NCBI GenBank assembly: GCA_025356925.1
Contig: JANXQE010000648.1
Coordinates: forward strand, 1 to 14,766
Length of the DNA stretch: 14,766 nucleotides
Direction: 5' to 3'
Source: Limisphaerales bacterium
Lineage (GTDB): Bacteria; Verrucomicrobiota; Verrucomicrobiia; Limisphaerales; UBA8199
The position numbers and the translations under genes are program-made. Shown piece after piece: positions 14,228 to 14,766 of this stretch (positions are counted from its first letter, which is position 1; the number at the start of each line of letters is the position of its first letter). The notes beneath the pieces were generated by a model. It worked only from the letters and a program-made list of their open reading frames with translations, was not told the DNA's origin and did not search any database.

Positions 14228-14766
14228 GGTTTTGGGCCAGCTTGGTTGCCGTTAAGCACCCGCCGGTCGTGGGCGAGGCGCTGGTCAACCGTTCCGTTCT
14301 TCAAGCGGTTTTCAATGCGGCTTTCGAGGTCTTGCTGAGCGGCCGCCTGTGCGGCCTGCGCTGCCGGGGAAGCGCCCGCTTGCATCTGCTGTTGCCGGTC
14401 GACGGGTGAAAGCGCGGCCGCCTGGCTTGCGCTGGCGATTTGGTCCAGCGTCTGTTGCCGTTCCTCGGGCGTCATGGTCGAAACAAGTGCGTCCAAGGCG
14501 CGCTCCGGCGGGAGGGCTGGCTCAACCTGGGTGGTTGCGACCTGGTTGGTGTCGACTTGTGGGTTCCCGTTGGTCGCCAGAGGATCAGGGACAATTTGGC
14601 GAACCAACGCCGCGGCGTTGAGCGGCTGAAGAGTATAGATCCGGTCCCACTTGCGCCGCACCTGCCTGGCCACCTTAGCGACCGCCTTTTCGAACGGGAC
14701 CTGTTGCAGCTTGAGATTCACAGAGCCTTTGGTGTCATCTTCCGGCACCACCTGTGCCTTCGAGAA
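14224..14766 (-). CDS. Partial secretion-associated protein, STN-like N-part, Gln/Ala-rich C-part
   Basis: The last 180 residues of a protein whose start lies beyond the window edge; the frame is open from the edge (FSKAQVVPEDD) and GTG 14751 is internal, not a real start. The first ~45 visible residues (VNLKLQQVPFEKAVAKVARQ) follow the pattern of an STN/secretin short N-domain: a beta strand then 'vpleeAl..la'. Next comes a linker with Asn/Asp/Gln, then a helix-forming stretch rich in Ala and Gln (about 105-150), and a basic C-terminus. It is upstream of, and overlaps by 4 bases, the pseudopilin gene, which supports a role in the same export or pilus-like machine. I cannot say whether it is a secretin, a pilotin-like partner or something else. 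Confidence 0.6.
   Translation of the reverse strand, partial: FSKAQVVPEDDTKGSVNLKLQQVPFEKAVAKVARQVRRKWDRIYTLQPLNAAALVRQIVPDPLATNGNPQVDTNQVATTQVEPALPPERALDALVSTMTPEERQQTLDQIASASQAAALSPVDRQQQMQAGASPAAQAAQAAAQQDLESRIENRLKNGTVDQRLAHDRRVLNGNQAGPKP

Overview
The window looks like an ordinary chromosomal stretch of a GC-rich Verrucomicrobium, most likely near the Pedosphaera/Limisphaerales group. I infer this from gene content and architecture: a Hanks-type kinase fused to kinesin-light-chain-type TPRs, an SGNH hydrolase fused to TPRs, very large exported beta-rich proteins (PD40 propeller; lectin-like/Ig-like/PA14), a pseudopilin with an AFTLIEL leader, and palindrome-rich intergenic repeats. No rRNA, tRNA, CRISPR array, transposase or phage gene was seen, and no alignment or search was run.

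Layout. Bases 1-255 are a leader with a 21-bp-period repeat, a perfect 9-bp hairpin and part of a repeat that recurs near 6481. A plus-strand gene (256-3375) encodes an exported protein with about 16 PD40/TolB-type repeats. It converges, with a 22-bp gap, on a minus-strand membrane Ser/Thr kinase with extracytoplasmic TPRs (3398-6211). A gene-free stretch (6212-6661) holds a cluster of small palindromes. Next on the minus strand come a membrane-anchored SGNH-hydrolase/TPR protein (6662-8959), a verrucomicrobial-type repeat, a strong 16-bp terminator hairpin (9111-9146), and a 1146-residue exported protein with two Ig-like/PA14-like units, the second split by a protease-associated (PA) domain (9174-12614). 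A roughly 850-bp AT-patchy gap follows and ends in a frameshifted PAS-domain relic on the plus strand (13461-13621). The window closes with a minus-strand translationally coupled pair: a partial secretion-associated protein (STN-like, 14224-14766) and a pseudopilin (13673-14227).

How the genes relate. Only the last pair is clearly an operon (ATGA overlap), consistent with a type II secretion/type IV pilus-like export function. The others look like separate transcription units: each gap is large or carries its own promoter-like or terminator-like signal. The kinase could sense something at the envelope through its TPR region, but no substrate is evident. The two exported proteins have unrelated bodies but both end in a short beta-type tail finishing in FYR-x, which may be a common surface or export module. 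I do not see a convincing new defence or biosynthetic system. The most unusual items are the PA-in-PA14 insertion, the TPR inserted inside the SGNH hydrolase, the PAS relic and the intergenic repeat family.
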